Shown here: positions 40,687 to 49,129 of the stretch, one piece after another
Position numbering within the stretch: position 1 is the stretch's first letter
Layout: the number at the start of each line of letters is the position of its first letter
Assembly: GCA_023666145.1 (NCBI GenBank)
Contig: JAMPCO010000005.1
Location: forward strand, 1-53,032
Reading direction: 5' to 3'
Length of the DNA stretch: 53,032 nt
Source of the DNA: Prevotella sp.
Lineage (GTDB): Bacteria > Bacillota > Clostridia > Christensenellales > UBA1242
Program-made: the position numbers and the translations under genes
The notes under the pieces: model-generated
Databases searched by the model: none
The model's input: only the letters and a program-made list of their open reading frames with translations
What the model was told of the DNA's origin: nothing

Positions 40687-42462
40687 ATGAATCTTCTCTA
40701 CTCTGGCAACGCCAAAGTCTTTGACGGAATTTTATCCTCCGTGGTATCCATCATCCACTTTCACGACCAACCCATTCATGTTGACCTTTTAACCATGGAT
40801 TTAACCAACATTAACCCCGAATTCGCCCCACTGACTTCCGCCATGTGCCAAGCCATTGAACAAGTTTTACAAGCCAAAAATCCCCACAGTCAATGCATTT
40901 TGCACGACGTCACCGCATTTTACCAACCAGACCACGGCAAAATCAGTGTCGGAGAACGCTTTACCCCTTACGCCTTGCTGCGGTTGTACGCCACTGAATT
41001 AACCGATTTACCCGACAAACTGCTTTACTTAGACACCGACACCTTGGCACACGCCGACTTGGCACCGCTTTACGCGACCGACATCACCGACTACGAATTT
41101 GCCGCGTGCCGTGATTATTTCGGGCGGGTTTTCAAAGGCCGTAATTACGTGAACACGGGCGTATTGTTATTAAATATGACCAAAATTCGCCAAACCAAAT
41201 TGTTCGAGCGGGCGCGGGAAATGTGTATCGCCAAAAAGATGTTCTTGGCCGACCAAGATGCCTTGAACCGTTGTGCCTCCGCCGTATTACTTTTGGACGA
41301 CAAATATAATCATCAACGCCGTTTACACCCCGACACCGTGATTCGCCATTACTGCAATTCGTTCCGTTTTTTCCCGATCATCCACATGAAAAACGTGAAA
41401 CAATACGAAATTGACAAAGTGATGCAAGACAAAAAACACGAATACAAAGACGCCCTGGTGGAAACCGTGCTGAACGAATATTTGGCCACCAAAAGACGGT
41501 TGGGCTTGGCACCGCAAGTCATCCCGATTATTTTCAGTTGCGATGATAATTACATTCCGTTCTTGGCGGTCGCGCTTACCAGTTTGCAACACAACGCGAA
41601 CCCCACTTACCAGTACCATATCCACATCCTACACACCCAAACCATCAACCGTGCCAACCAAAAAAAGATTCGCCAACGTTTCCACAACCCAACTTTTCAC
41701 ATTCAATTTAACGATATTACCCCCGTGGTAGAAAGTGTCAAAAATTTGATGACGATTCGGGATTATTATTCCACCACCATTTATAACCGCCTGTTTATCG
41801 CCAATATGTTCCCGCAATACGACAAAGTTTTGTATCTGGATGCGGATATCGTGGTGGAAGGCGACATTGCGGAATTGTACCAAATTGACATTGGCGACAA
41901 TTTATTGGGTGCCACGACGGATGAATTTGTGTCCAGAATGGAACCGTTACACCCCTACATCTTAAACACCGTGGGACACAGTAAAGTATCCGATTATTTT
42001 AACTCGGGCGTCTTAATCATGAACTGCCAAAAAATGCGTGAAGTCGATTTCGAAAATAAGTTCATAAAAACCATCAAGCAAATTCAATTTAACGTGGCAC
42101 CCGACCAAGATATGCTGAACGTGATGTGCCGTGGCAAAGTTAAATACATCTCTGGTATGTGGGATAAAATGCCTTTCCTGGATGACACCATTAACGAAAA
42201 CGACATCAAATTATTCCATTACAATTTGGATTTGAAACCTTGGCAAAAGGATAACATTCCGTACGAAAGTCACTTCTGGCACTACGCTAAATTTGCGTGC
42301 AGTTACGCGGAAATTATGGCGATTAAAGCCACTTGGCTGCCCGAACGGATTGCCATCGCCCAAAAACAAACGGAAGGGATTTTGACCACCTGCAACAACC
42401 AAGCCGCCGACACCGCCCACAATGCATTCATTAAAAAAGTCGTCAACAACATCTGGCGTTAA
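40687..42462 (+). CDS. Tandem family-8 glycosyltransferase
   Basis: A 591-residue protein made of two GT8 (GT-A fold) domains. The first (about 1-270) has the DXD motif in LLYLDTDTLA near residue 117 and the YVNTGVLLLNM loop. The second (about 285-560) begins VIPIIFSCDDNYIPFLAVALTSL, has DXD as VLYLDADIVV near 385, YFNSGVLIMNC near 436 and the late LFHYN metal-ligand motif near 515. The first domain lacks a similar typical start, so it is more diverged. The first DXD sequence and both pockets look complete. AAAGGAG lies 9 bases before the ATG. Confidence 0.93.
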   Translation: MNLLYSGNAKVFDGILSSVVSIIHFHDQPIHVDLLTMDLTNINPEFAPLTSAMCQAIEQVLQAKNPHSQCILHDVTAFYQPDHGKISVGERFTPYALLRLYATELTDLPDKLLYLDTDTLAHADLAPLYATDITDYEFAACRDYFGRVFKGRNYVNTGVLLLNMTKIRQTKLFERAREMCIAKKMFLADQDALNRCASAVLLLDDKYNHQRRLHPDTVIRHYCNSFRFFPIIHMKNVKQYEIDKVMQDKKHEYKDALVETVLNEYLATKRRLGLAPQVIPIIFSCDDNYIPFLAVALTSLQHNANPTYQYHIHILHTQTINRANQKKIRQRFHNPTFHIQFNDITPVVESVKNLMTIRDYYSTTIYNRLFIANMFPQYDKVLYLDADIVVEGDIAELYQIDIGDNLLGATTDEFVSRMEPLHPYILNTVGHSKVSDYFNSGVLIMNCQKMREVDFENKFIKTIKQIQFNVAPDQDMLNVMCRGKVKYISGMWDKMPFLDDTINENDIKLFHYNLDLKPWQKDNIPYESHFWHYAKFACSYAEIMAIKATWLPERIAIAQKQTEGILTTCNNQAADTAHNAFIKKVVNNIWR

Positions 42463-42467
42463 GTTTC

Positions 42468-43412
42468 ATGACATCACCAATGCCAACCAATTCTCAGGTT
42501 ACCCCACAACGCACCACACAAGTGGCGTTCCGCATCTGTGTCATTTCCTTAGCGGTCAATTTTGCTTTGGTCGTTTACAAATTGTTGACGGGGATTATCG
42601 GTCATTCATTCGCGATGATTTCCGACGCGCTTCATTCGGCTTCCGACGTCTTGTCCACCGTGATTGTGATGGTCGGGGTCAAAATTGCCAACAAACAAGC
42701 CGACCGCCGCCACCCTTACGGTCACGAGCGCTTCGAGTGCGTCACGGCAATTATTTTGGCAATGATGCTCGCGTTAACGGGCGGTATCATCGGTTACACG
42801 GGAATGACGAGCATTATCAACGGCAATTACCAAACGGTCACCACGCCCACGCCGTTGGCGCTTTCCGCCGCGGTCGTTTCGTTAGTCACTAAAGAAATCA
42901 TGTTCTGGGTCACGCTGTATTACGCACAAAAAATTCACTCCAGTTCGCTGAAAGCCGACGCGTGGCACCACCGTTCGGACGCACTTTCCAGTATCGGCAG
43001 TTTTGTCGGCATTTTGTTCGCGATGTTGGGCTACCCCATCATGGACTGTGTCGCCGCCATCGTCATTGCCTTGTTAATATTGAAAGTCGCCGTGGACATT
43101 TTCATCGAAAGCATCAATAAAATGACCGACGAAGCCTGCGACGAAGCCACCGAAACCGCGATTCGTACCACCATTAACACCGTGGATGGTGTGCGGGGCA
43201 TTGACCTGATCAAAACCCGCAAATTCGGCGACCGTGTTTATGTTGAAGTGGAAATTGCCGTGGAACAGGACACCATTTTGTTGCAAGCCCACGCCATTGC
43301 GGAAAATGTGCACGACGCTATCGAAGCCAATTTTCCGCAAGTCAAACACTGCACTGTCCACGTCAACCCTGACATCCCCAACACCGCTTTGTCCGCCCAA
43401 AATGCGGCCTAA
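42468..43412 (+). CDS. Cation diffusion facilitator family transporter
   Basis: Metal ion/proton antiporter (zinc, iron or manganese). The 314-residue protein has six membrane helices. The metal-site motifs are SDALHSASDV (HxxxD near residue 54) in helix 2 and WHHRSDALSS (HxxxD near 165) in helix 5, with HPYGHERFE between helices 2 and 3. A cytosolic C-terminal domain (about 210-305) ends in a His-containing strand KHCTVHVNP. It starts 5 bases after the GT8 stop without a clear Shine-Dalgarno; coupling to that operon is likely. Metal specificity cannot be read from the sequence. Confidence 0.93.
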   Translation: MTSPMPTNSQVTPQRTTQVAFRICVISLAVNFALVVYKLLTGIIGHSFAMISDALHSASDVLSTVIVMVGVKIANKQADRRHPYGHERFECVTAIILAMMLALTGGIIGYTGMTSIINGNYQTVTTPTPLALSAAVVSLVTKEIMFWVTLYYAQKIHSSSLKADAWHHRSDALSSIGSFVGILFAMLGYPIMDCVAAIVIALLILKVAVDIFIESINKMTDEACDEATETAIRTTINTVDGVRGIDLIKTRKFGDRVYVEVEIAVEQDTILLQAHAIAENVHDAIEANFPQVKHCTVHVNPDIPNTALSAQNAA

Positions 43413-43496
43413 ACAAAAGCAATTTGACAGATGACCATAATTCGGTAACACTGTGTTTACTGACTGTAACGTTGGACAGCACAAAAGGAAAACAAA

Positions 43497-44384
43497 ATGT
43501 TAACCAAAAATCAATTTACGATTTTAGACACCCTGGTCGAAGCCGACGCACCATTAACCCCCGCCCAAATCACCGTCCAAAGTGGTCTCGGGCTCACCAC
43601 GGTCAAACAATTGTTAAAGCAATTGACCCAAGCGGGTTGGGTCTGTGACGGAACGGTCACCGACCAAGGCTTACAGCAATTAGAACCTTATCGGGTCAAA
43701 CGCGCCGTGATTATGGCGGCGGGCTTTGGCTCGCGCATGATTCCCATCACCTTAAACACCCCCAAACCATTGGTGCGCGTGAACGGTGTCCGCATCATTG
43801 AACCCATCCTTGACCGCTTGACCGCCCTTGGCATCGACGAAATTTACTTGGTGCGCGGCTACTTAGGCACGCAATTCGATGATTTACGCTACAAATATCC
43901 CCAGATTCAATTCATCGAAAATCCCCAATACAACGAAGGCAATAACATCATTTCGGTGATGTATGCCAAAGAACACCTGTGCAATGCCTATGTTTTGGAA
44001 GCCGACCTGTTGTTGTACAACCAAGCGCTGATCAAAAAATACCAATACGCTTCCAATTATTTGGGGATTCCTGTAGATGAAACCGACGATTGGTGCCTGT
44101 ATACCAAAAACAATTACATTTGCAAAGTCGCAATTGGCGGTAAAAATTGTTATAAAATGGTTGGTATCACCTATTGGACGGAAGCCGACGGCAAAAAACT
44201 GGCGCAGGACATTGAAAAAACGTTGAAAATGCCCGGTGGCAAAGAACGTTATTGGGACCAAGTTCCATTGGAATATTGTCAAGCCAATTATCGCATCACG
44301 GTGAGACCCTGCTTACAAACCGACATCATCGAAATCGATACTTTCAACGAATTGAAAGCCATCGACCACGCCTACGACGTTTAA
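43497..44384 (+). CDS. Winged-helix domain fused to LicC-like nucleotidyltransferase
   Basis: A 295-residue protein. Residues 1-62 are a MarR-like winged helix (TPAQITVQSGLGLTTVKQLLKQLTQAGWV). Residues 68-295 are a nucleotidyltransferase with AVIMAAGFGSRMIPITLNTPKPLVRVNG, NNIISVMYA and EADLLLYNQ, resembling CTP:phosphocholine cytidylyltransferase (LicC). It probably makes CDP-choline or a related CDP-alcohol to decorate surface polymers, in keeping with the LTA-synthase-like and GT8 genes nearby. Fusions of this type are known in Bacillota. A weak AAAGGA lies 7 bases before the ATG. The 84-base gap upstream shows TTGACA at 43422 but no clear -10. Confidence 0.9.
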   Translation: MLTKNQFTILDTLVEADAPLTPAQITVQSGLGLTTVKQLLKQLTQAGWVCDGTVTDQGLQQLEPYRVKRAVIMAAGFGSRMIPITLNTPKPLVRVNGVRIIEPILDRLTALGIDEIYLVRGYLGTQFDDLRYKYPQIQFIENPQYNEGNNIISVMYAKEHLCNAYVLEADLLLYNQALIKKYQYASNYLGIPVDETDDWCLYTKNNYICKVAIGGKNCYKMVGITYWTEADGKKLAQDIEKTLKMPGGKERYWDQVPLEYCQANYRITVRPCLQTDIIEIDTFNELKAIDHAYDV

Positions 44385-44398
44385 CCCCGCCAATTTAA

Positions 44399-44427
44399 TT
44401 GGCAAGTTATTTTTAGCGTATTATAAT
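44399..44427 (+). promoter_or_regulatory. Leaderless promoter of the pgk operon
   Basis: TTGGCA-N17-TATAAT, then 7 bases to the ATG. Confidence 0.78.
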
Positions 44428-44434
44428 AAAGTAC

Positions 44435-45487
44435 ATGGAAAAGATGTCACTGGCGGTACTGACCGATGCGCCAATTCAGGCTGGCACGCGGGTGTTAATG
44501 CGCGTGGATTACAATGTCCCCTTGGCAAAAGACGGCAGCATCAGTGACGACAAACGCATCAAGGACAGTTTACCTACCGTCCGTTACTGTTTGGAACGGG
44601 GTGCCAAAGTCATTTTATGCAGTCATTTTGGTCGACCCGACGGACAACCCGATCCGCAATATTCACTGCGTCCCGTGTGCGCACATTTGCAAACTTTGTT
44701 ACCTGATGTCACAGTTCAATTTGCTACGGCGACCGTGGGTGCCGACGTACAAGCCCAAATTGCGGCTTTACCCGACGGCGCCGTGCTGTTGCTGGAAAAT
44801 ACCCGTTTCACCACGGCGGAAAGCGCGAACGACCCGAACTTTGCCCGTCAATTGGCGGCGCTCGGCGACTTGTTCGTCAATGACGCTTTCGGCACTGCCC
44901 ACCGCGCGCACGCCAGCACCGTGGGGGTGGCGCACTACTTGCCCAGTTATGCGGGGCTGTTAATGGAGCGCGAAATCACCAATCTCAGCCGCATTACCGA
45001 CCGCCCTGCCCGTCCGTTTACCGTAATTATCGGCGGCAAAAAAGCCAGTGACAAAATGCCATTGGCGCGCAAGTTACTGGACGTTGCGGACAACGTGTTG
45101 CTCGGCGGACGCGTGGCACAAGAATGGCAAGACGACGGTCAACCACACCGTGCCCAAATCTACGTGGCACCCGACCAAGGTCTGGACATCTCACCCGCCA
45201 CCGTGGCGGCGTGGCGACCAATCATTGAAAGCAGCCGCACCATTTTTTGGAATGGCCCGTTGGGGCAATTTGACGTTGACCCCAGCAACGCGCGTGGCAC
45301 ATTGGCGGTAGCGCAAATTGTGGCAAACTGCGACGCGGTCAGCGTAGTGGGTGGCGGTGATACAGCGGCAGCCGTCAAAGATTTTCATTTCACGCACGTT
45401 TCGACGGGCGGCGGCGCGGCTTTGGAATTTGTGGAAGGCACGACTTTGCCCGGCATCGCGTGTTTACAAAAAAAGGGGGACAAATAA
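44435..45487 (+). CDS. pgk: Phosphoglycerate kinase, compact form
   Basis: Makes ATP from 1,3-bisphosphoglycerate. Conserved blocks: MRVDYNVPL near residue 22, RIKDSLPTVRY, CSHFGRPDG near 62, LENTRF, VNDAFGTAHRAHAS near 149, IIGGKKASDKM near 199, FWNGPLGQFD near 272, VGGGDTAAAV and STGGGAALEF. Catalytic Arg and Lys positions are kept. At 350 residues it is about 40-45 shorter than normal, and the loss falls between GGRVAQEWQ (about 225) and IYVAPDQG, the helix-rich segment near the nucleotide domain. It heads the pgk / TIM-like / gpmI operon, and its stop abuts the next ATG. Confidence 0.94.
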   Translation: MEKMSLAVLTDAPIQAGTRVLMRVDYNVPLAKDGSISDDKRIKDSLPTVRYCLERGAKVILCSHFGRPDGQPDPQYSLRPVCAHLQTLLPDVTVQFATATVGADVQAQIAALPDGAVLLLENTRFTTAESANDPNFARQLAALGDLFVNDAFGTAHRAHASTVGVAHYLPSYAGLLMEREITNLSRITDRPARPFTVIIGGKKASDKMPLARKLLDVADNVLLGGRVAQEWQDDGQPHRAQIYVAPDQGLDISPATVAAWRPIIESSRTIFWNGPLGQFDVDPSNARGTLAVAQIVANCDAVSVVGGGDTAAAVKDFHFTHVSTGGGAALEFVEGTTLPGIACLQKKGDK

Positions 45488-46234
45488 ATGCGACGACCAA
45501 TGTTTTTTGCGTGTTGGAAATCCAACAAAACGCCCAAAGAGGTGTTGGATTTTTTTCAACAAGTTTACCAACGCGGTTTAGAATTAAAGAATAAAACCGA
45601 AGTGATTTTGGCACCTGCAGCGTGCTATTACGAAATTGCGCGTTTGAAAATGCCGAAGCCGTTACAATTAGGTGCACAAGACGTCAGTGAAATTGAATTC
45701 GGCGGACGCATGGGCGAACTCAGTGTGCAATTGCTGAAAGCCTACGGCGTGAAATACTGTATCGTCGGGGACGGCACTTGGCGCCAAAGTTTCGAATTGG
45801 ACGAAGTCGTCAACAAAAAAATTAAATTGTTGCAAAAATACGGGATTACCCCCGTTTTGTGCGTCGGGGAAAGTTGGTCAGAAAACCAAAATAACTTGAC
45901 GCTGGACGTTTTGAAACGGCAAATCCAAGGGGCTTTGGCCGGCGTCCCAAACATCAGCAATCTGGTCATTTGTTATCGTCCCGTCTGGGTCAACCAACGC
46001 GGCATTCTGCCCACCCCCGATTACATCAACATGGTGGCCAAGCACATCCGCAAATGTTTAATTGAACTAAAAGACAATCCCCTGGACGCCAGTTTGCCCA
46101 TTTTGTACGGTGGACAAATTACGCCAGCCAACGTTAAAGAATACATGGCGCAAAGCGAATTAGACGGTATCTTCTTCGTGGGCGCGGCTTTGAACATTGA
46201 ATCATTTTATGGGGTGGTGAATTATGACAAATAA
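45488..46234 (+). CDS. Triosephosphate-isomerase homologue lacking catalytic His and Glu
   Basis: A 248-residue TIM-barrel protein in the place of tpiA. The fold is clear: FACWKSNKT with Lys11, LGAQDVSE near 61, PVLCVGES near 122, PVWVNQRG near 165, LYGGQITPANVKEY near 206 and a late FFVGAAL. Catalytic residues are not. GHSERR reads GDGTWR, so His95 is Asp, and YEPVW reads YRPVW, so the base Glu165 is Arg164; the mobile loop AIGTG reads VNQRG. Only the lysine remains. It cannot be a normal isomerase and may have another ligand or be structural. It is in an operon with real pgk and gpmI genes and overlaps gpmI by 11 bases. Confidence 0.9.
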   Translation: MRRPMFFACWKSNKTPKEVLDFFQQVYQRGLELKNKTEVILAPAACYYEIARLKMPKPLQLGAQDVSEIEFGGRMGELSVQLLKAYGVKYCIVGDGTWRQSFELDEVVNKKIKLLQKYGITPVLCVGESWSENQNNLTLDVLKRQIQGALAGVPNISNLVICYRPVWVNQRGILPTPDYINMVAKHIRKCLIELKDNPLDASLPILYGGQITPANVKEYMAQSELDGIFFVGAALNIESFYGVVNYDK

Positions 46235-47750
46235 AAATTTACGACGCACCGTTTTGTGCGTCATGGACGGTCTAGGTTACAGCGCGCGTACCGACGGCAA
46301 CGCGGTGGTGGCGGCAGGAATGCCCCATTTAACGGCTGCCCAAAACCAGCATTTAAGTACTTTAATTCAAGCCAGCGGTCACGAAGTCGGCTTGGACAGC
46401 GCCAAAGACGCGGGCAACAGCGAAGTCGGCCACAATGCAATGGGCGCGGGTGTCACGATTAAACAAGGCTTGTCCTTGTTAAACGAAGCCTTTGCAACGG
46501 GCAAAATTTTCGAATCCGTGGTCTGGCAAAAAATCAGCACTTACCCGAAATTAAACATCATTATTTTGTGCAGCAACGGACGGGTACACAGTAACATCGA
46601 ACATTTGTTCCAAGTGATTCAGCAATGCGAAAAACAAAACTTACCGTTCAGCGTGATAGCGATTACCGACGGCCGGGATGTCAGTCCGCGTTCGGCCGCC
46701 GAATTTCTGGCTCAAGTACCACACCTCAGCGTAATTGGCGGACGCGGCCAAATTTTTATGGATCGCTATCAATCACAAACCGAAATGTTGACCAAGGCCT
46801 TTGCGGTTTGTGTGGAAGGTCAAGCCCCCGTGGTATCCGATTGGCGGGCGTATCTGGACGAATTTTACCGCGCCAACCCCACTTTAAGCGACGAACAAAT
46901 CCCGCCCGTGATTGTTGACCCCGCCAATTTGATTCATGACGGTGAAGCCATCCTGTTACTGAACTACCGCGGCGACCGTGCCGTCGAAACCGCACGGATG
47001 TTTGACCACGGCGATTACATCACGCCACAACAATTCGCCCAAATCAAAAACTGCTTTTTCGCGGGGATTTTGCAATACGATGCCGAATTAAACTTGCCAC
47101 AAAATTACCTGTGCGAACCGCCCGTGATTAACCACACTTTAACCGCGTGGCTTTGCCAACACGGCGTGCGCCAATACACCGTCACCGAAACCGTCAAGTT
47201 CGGGCACATGACCTACTTTTTCAACGGTAATAAAAGCGCGCCACTCGACCCCAAGTTAGAAACTTGGTTGGAAATTCCCAGCGACAAACTGAATAACCTT
47301 TACGACAAAGCCCCCCAGATGAAAGCAGTCGAAATTACGGACAAACTGCTGGAAAATATTGAAAGCGGTAATTTTGATTTCTTGAAATGTAATTTGCCCA
47401 ATCCCGACATGGTGGGTCATACGGGTAACTTCGACGCGGCGGTCACGGCTTGCCGCACGGTCGACGACTGCGTGGGGCGTTTGTACGCGGCTTGCCAAAA
47501 ACACCACGTCAACTTGATCATCACCGCCGACCACGGCAACGCGGAAGAAATGACGGACGCCAACGGCAAAGTCAAAACTTCCCACACCAACAATTTGGTA
47601 CCGTGTGTCATTTGTCCGTTCGCCACCCCCACCGCGACGCTCGCGGACACCACCGCCGGTAAATTTGGTTTGACCAATTTGGCGGCGACCATTTGCGACC
47701 TGCTGGGACTCCCCGCCGACCCGCATTTCAACCCCAGCATGATTCAATGA
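46224..47750 (+). CDS. gpmI: Cofactor-independent phosphoglycerate mutase
   Basis: Interconverts 3- and 2-phosphoglycerate with two manganese ions. The 508-residue protein has the metal and serine motifs: VMDGLGYS near residue 13, GNSEVGHNAMGAG near 63 (catalytic Ser), NGRVHSN, TDGRDVSP, NYRGDRAVE near 248, VKFGHMTYFFNG near 333, NPDMVGHTG near 393, ITADHGNAEEM near 433 and TSHTNNLVPCV near 451. All metal-binding positions look intact. It is the last gene of the pgk operon; translation is coupled by the overlap with the TIM-like gene. A tRNA-Ser promoter starts 7 bases after its stop. Confidence 0.95.
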   Translation: MTNKNLRRTVLCVMDGLGYSARTDGNAVVAAGMPHLTAAQNQHLSTLIQASGHEVGLDSAKDAGNSEVGHNAMGAGVTIKQGLSLLNEAFATGKIFESVVWQKISTYPKLNIIILCSNGRVHSNIEHLFQVIQQCEKQNLPFSVIAITDGRDVSPRSAAEFLAQVPHLSVIGGRGQIFMDRYQSQTEMLTKAFAVCVEGQAPVVSDWRAYLDEFYRANPTLSDEQIPPVIVDPANLIHDGEAILLLNYRGDRAVETARMFDHGDYITPQQFAQIKNCFFAGILQYDAELNLPQNYLCEPPVINHTLTAWLCQHGVRQYTVTETVKFGHMTYFFNGNKSAPLDPKLETWLEIPSDKLNNLYDKAPQMKAVEITDKLLENIESGNFDFLKCNLPNPDMVGHTGNFDAAVTACRTVDDCVGRLYAACQKHHVNLIITADHGNAEEMTDANGKVKTSHTNNLVPCVICPFATPTATLADTTAGKFGLTNLAATICDLLGLPADPHFNPSMIQ

Positions 47751-47757
47751 ACTTAAC

Positions 47758-47786
47758 TTGACAAAAGTCAAATTACCGCCTAGACT
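47758..47786 (+). promoter_or_regulatory. Promoter of tRNA-Ser
   Basis: TTGACA-N17-TAGACT, 9 bases before the tRNA 5' end. Confidence 0.78.
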
Positions 47787-47795
47787 GCATTATCT

Positions 47796-47885
47796 GGAGA
47801 GGTACCCAAGCGGTTAAGGGGCTCCCCTGCTAAGGGAGTAGCGCTGTAACAGGCGGCCAGGGTTCGAATCCCTGTCTCTCCGCCA
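47796..47885 (+). tRNA. tRNA-Ser (anticodon GCU)
   Basis: Full cloverleaf: acceptor GGAGAGG/TCTCTCC, anticodon stem CTCCC/GGGAG with loop CTGCTAA (anticodon GCT), a long variable arm (GCGCTGTAACAGGCGGC region), T-loop GTTCGAATC, and an encoded CCA. Confidence 0.97.
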
Positions 47886-47951
47886 ATTTTTGTTTTGGTA
47901 TAAATCAAAATTTACCAATCTAAATTTTATAGTTTTGTGATAATATGAAAT

Positions 47952-48104
47952 GTGGTTTATATTGCGCCAGAGATTAAGCATTGGCACGGTGCTGGTAAAA
48001 ATGGTTGGTTTACCCATCCTTCAATCGAAGTGCCCGCCGCAGGTGCAAGCAACGAATGGCTTGAAGCAGTGTCGGATGAAGCGTATGACCAATTAAATTT
48101 TTAA
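47952..48104 (+). pseudogene. 5'-truncated cupin fragment
   Basis: About 50 codons reading IAPEIKHWHGAG, then a WFTHPSIEVP stretch and NEWLEAVSDEAYDQL at the end. This matches the C-terminal part of the small cupin proteins often annotated with carboxymuconolactone decarboxylase domains (motif PxxKHWHGA...EVP...NEWLEPVSDEEY). An in-frame TGA just before the GTG at 47952 and lack of the first beta strands show truncation. Codon choice (CTT, TCA, CCT) differs from neighbours, so it may be an acquired remnant. It lies between tRNA-Ser and the toxin gene, whose stop codon it overlaps in a TTAA. Confidence 0.65.
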
Positions 48105-49126
48105 CGCAATTCGCGTTCCAGTGAATGGTTGGGGAGCGTGTGGGCGGGCGTCGCCAGTGCCAGTTTGGTTAATTTGTGCGTGGCGGTTTGCGTGGTTTGG
48201 TAGGTTCGTAACCGTGCTTTGATTTCGTCAATGTGTGTTTGCATTTCCGCGTTATTGAATTGACTTTGCTCGGCGCGACGGATTCTTTCGGGTAAAGTGA
48301 TCACGCATTTGCGGGCTTCGTTGGCGCGGGTCGTTTCCACCGCGTCTTTGGCGCTGGCAAACCCACTGAACTGATCCACGTACGAAACATTTTCACAATC
48401 CCTTAAAGCCTCCAACGTGCGTCCTTTGGTGGCGGGATTAAAACGGGCATAAACCAATTCGGGCTGACCAATGTATTCACCCCGTTTGAAAATTTCGATA
48501 AAATCGTACTTACGGGCTTGTTCAATGTAATCAATCGTTTGCGGCAAACCCGCAATTGCCGTGTCATGTTCTTGGGGCGAAACATGGCGGCAAAAACCTA
48601 ACGATTCAATCTGTCCTTCGCAACGTTCAATCTGCGACATTTTACTTTCAAAATACGGCACCGCAAAGGCGCGCACCCCCACCGTATAACCAGCCGCAAT
48701 AAACTTCGTAATGGCGTCATCCACCACGCGGTTATTTTTCAAAGTCTGGTGCAAAATGATGTTATAATTGTGGTCGCGGAAATAGGCGATAATGTCGGCG
48801 GTAATGCCTAAGCCCAATTGGTCGGTGGCGGTGACGTAATCATCGGGATAATTTTTTTTGATTTCGTCGACTTGCGGGTGGAAACCGCGGAAAAAATCAT
48901 TATCGATTTGGATAAATTCGCGTTTGTGTGATAACTGCGTCGTGTAATTGATTAAAGCCGTTTTGCCCGCACCCGATTGTCCGCCCACGACGATCGCTAA
49001 CGGTTGTTTCGACGGCACGATGTCTTTCGCCAACACGCTGATAATGGTTTCCTTAATTTTTTGCACTTGAGCGGTGTCCAGCGCGTATAAGTCCCGAATG
49101 TTTTGGTTATGCTCGTTTGTCATCAT
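48101..49126 (-). CDS. Zeta-type toxin (UDP-sugar kinase fold)
   Basis: A 341-residue zeta-toxin-family protein. Walker A is VVGGQSGAGKTAL near residue 46, IQIDNDFFRGFHP near 74 holds the catalytic Asp and substrate region, and HQTLKN lies near 125. Zeta toxins phosphorylate UDP-N-acetylglucosamine and block cell-wall synthesis, or act on other nucleotides. The C-terminal about 90 residues (rich in E, R, Q) form a helical extension. The ATG is 3 bases after the antitoxin stop, with AAAAGGGG upstream, giving the antitoxin-toxin order of epsilon/zeta modules. The biological target is inferred from the family. Confidence 0.88.
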   Translation of the reverse strand: MMTNEHNQNIRDLYALDTAQVQKIKETIISVLAKDIVPSKQPLAIVVGGQSGAGKTALINYTTQLSHKREFIQIDNDFFRGFHPQVDEIKKNYPDDYVTATDQLGLGITADIIAYFRDHNYNIILHQTLKNNRVVDDAITKFIAAGYTVGVRAFAVPYFESKMSQIERCEGQIESLGFCRHVSPQEHDTAIAGLPQTIDYIEQARKYDFIEIFKRGEYIGQPELVYARFNPATKGRTLEALRDCENVSYVDQFSGFASAKDAVETTRANEARKCVITLPERIRRAEQSQFNNAEMQTHIDEIKARLRTYQTTQTATHKLTKLALATPAHTLPNHSLERELR

Positions 49127-49129
49127 CCA

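Noticed and set aside
47256..47771. 171-codon minus-strand frame opposite gpmI
   Set aside because: It covers conserved gpmI motifs and the tRNA-Ser promoter, so it is not a gene.
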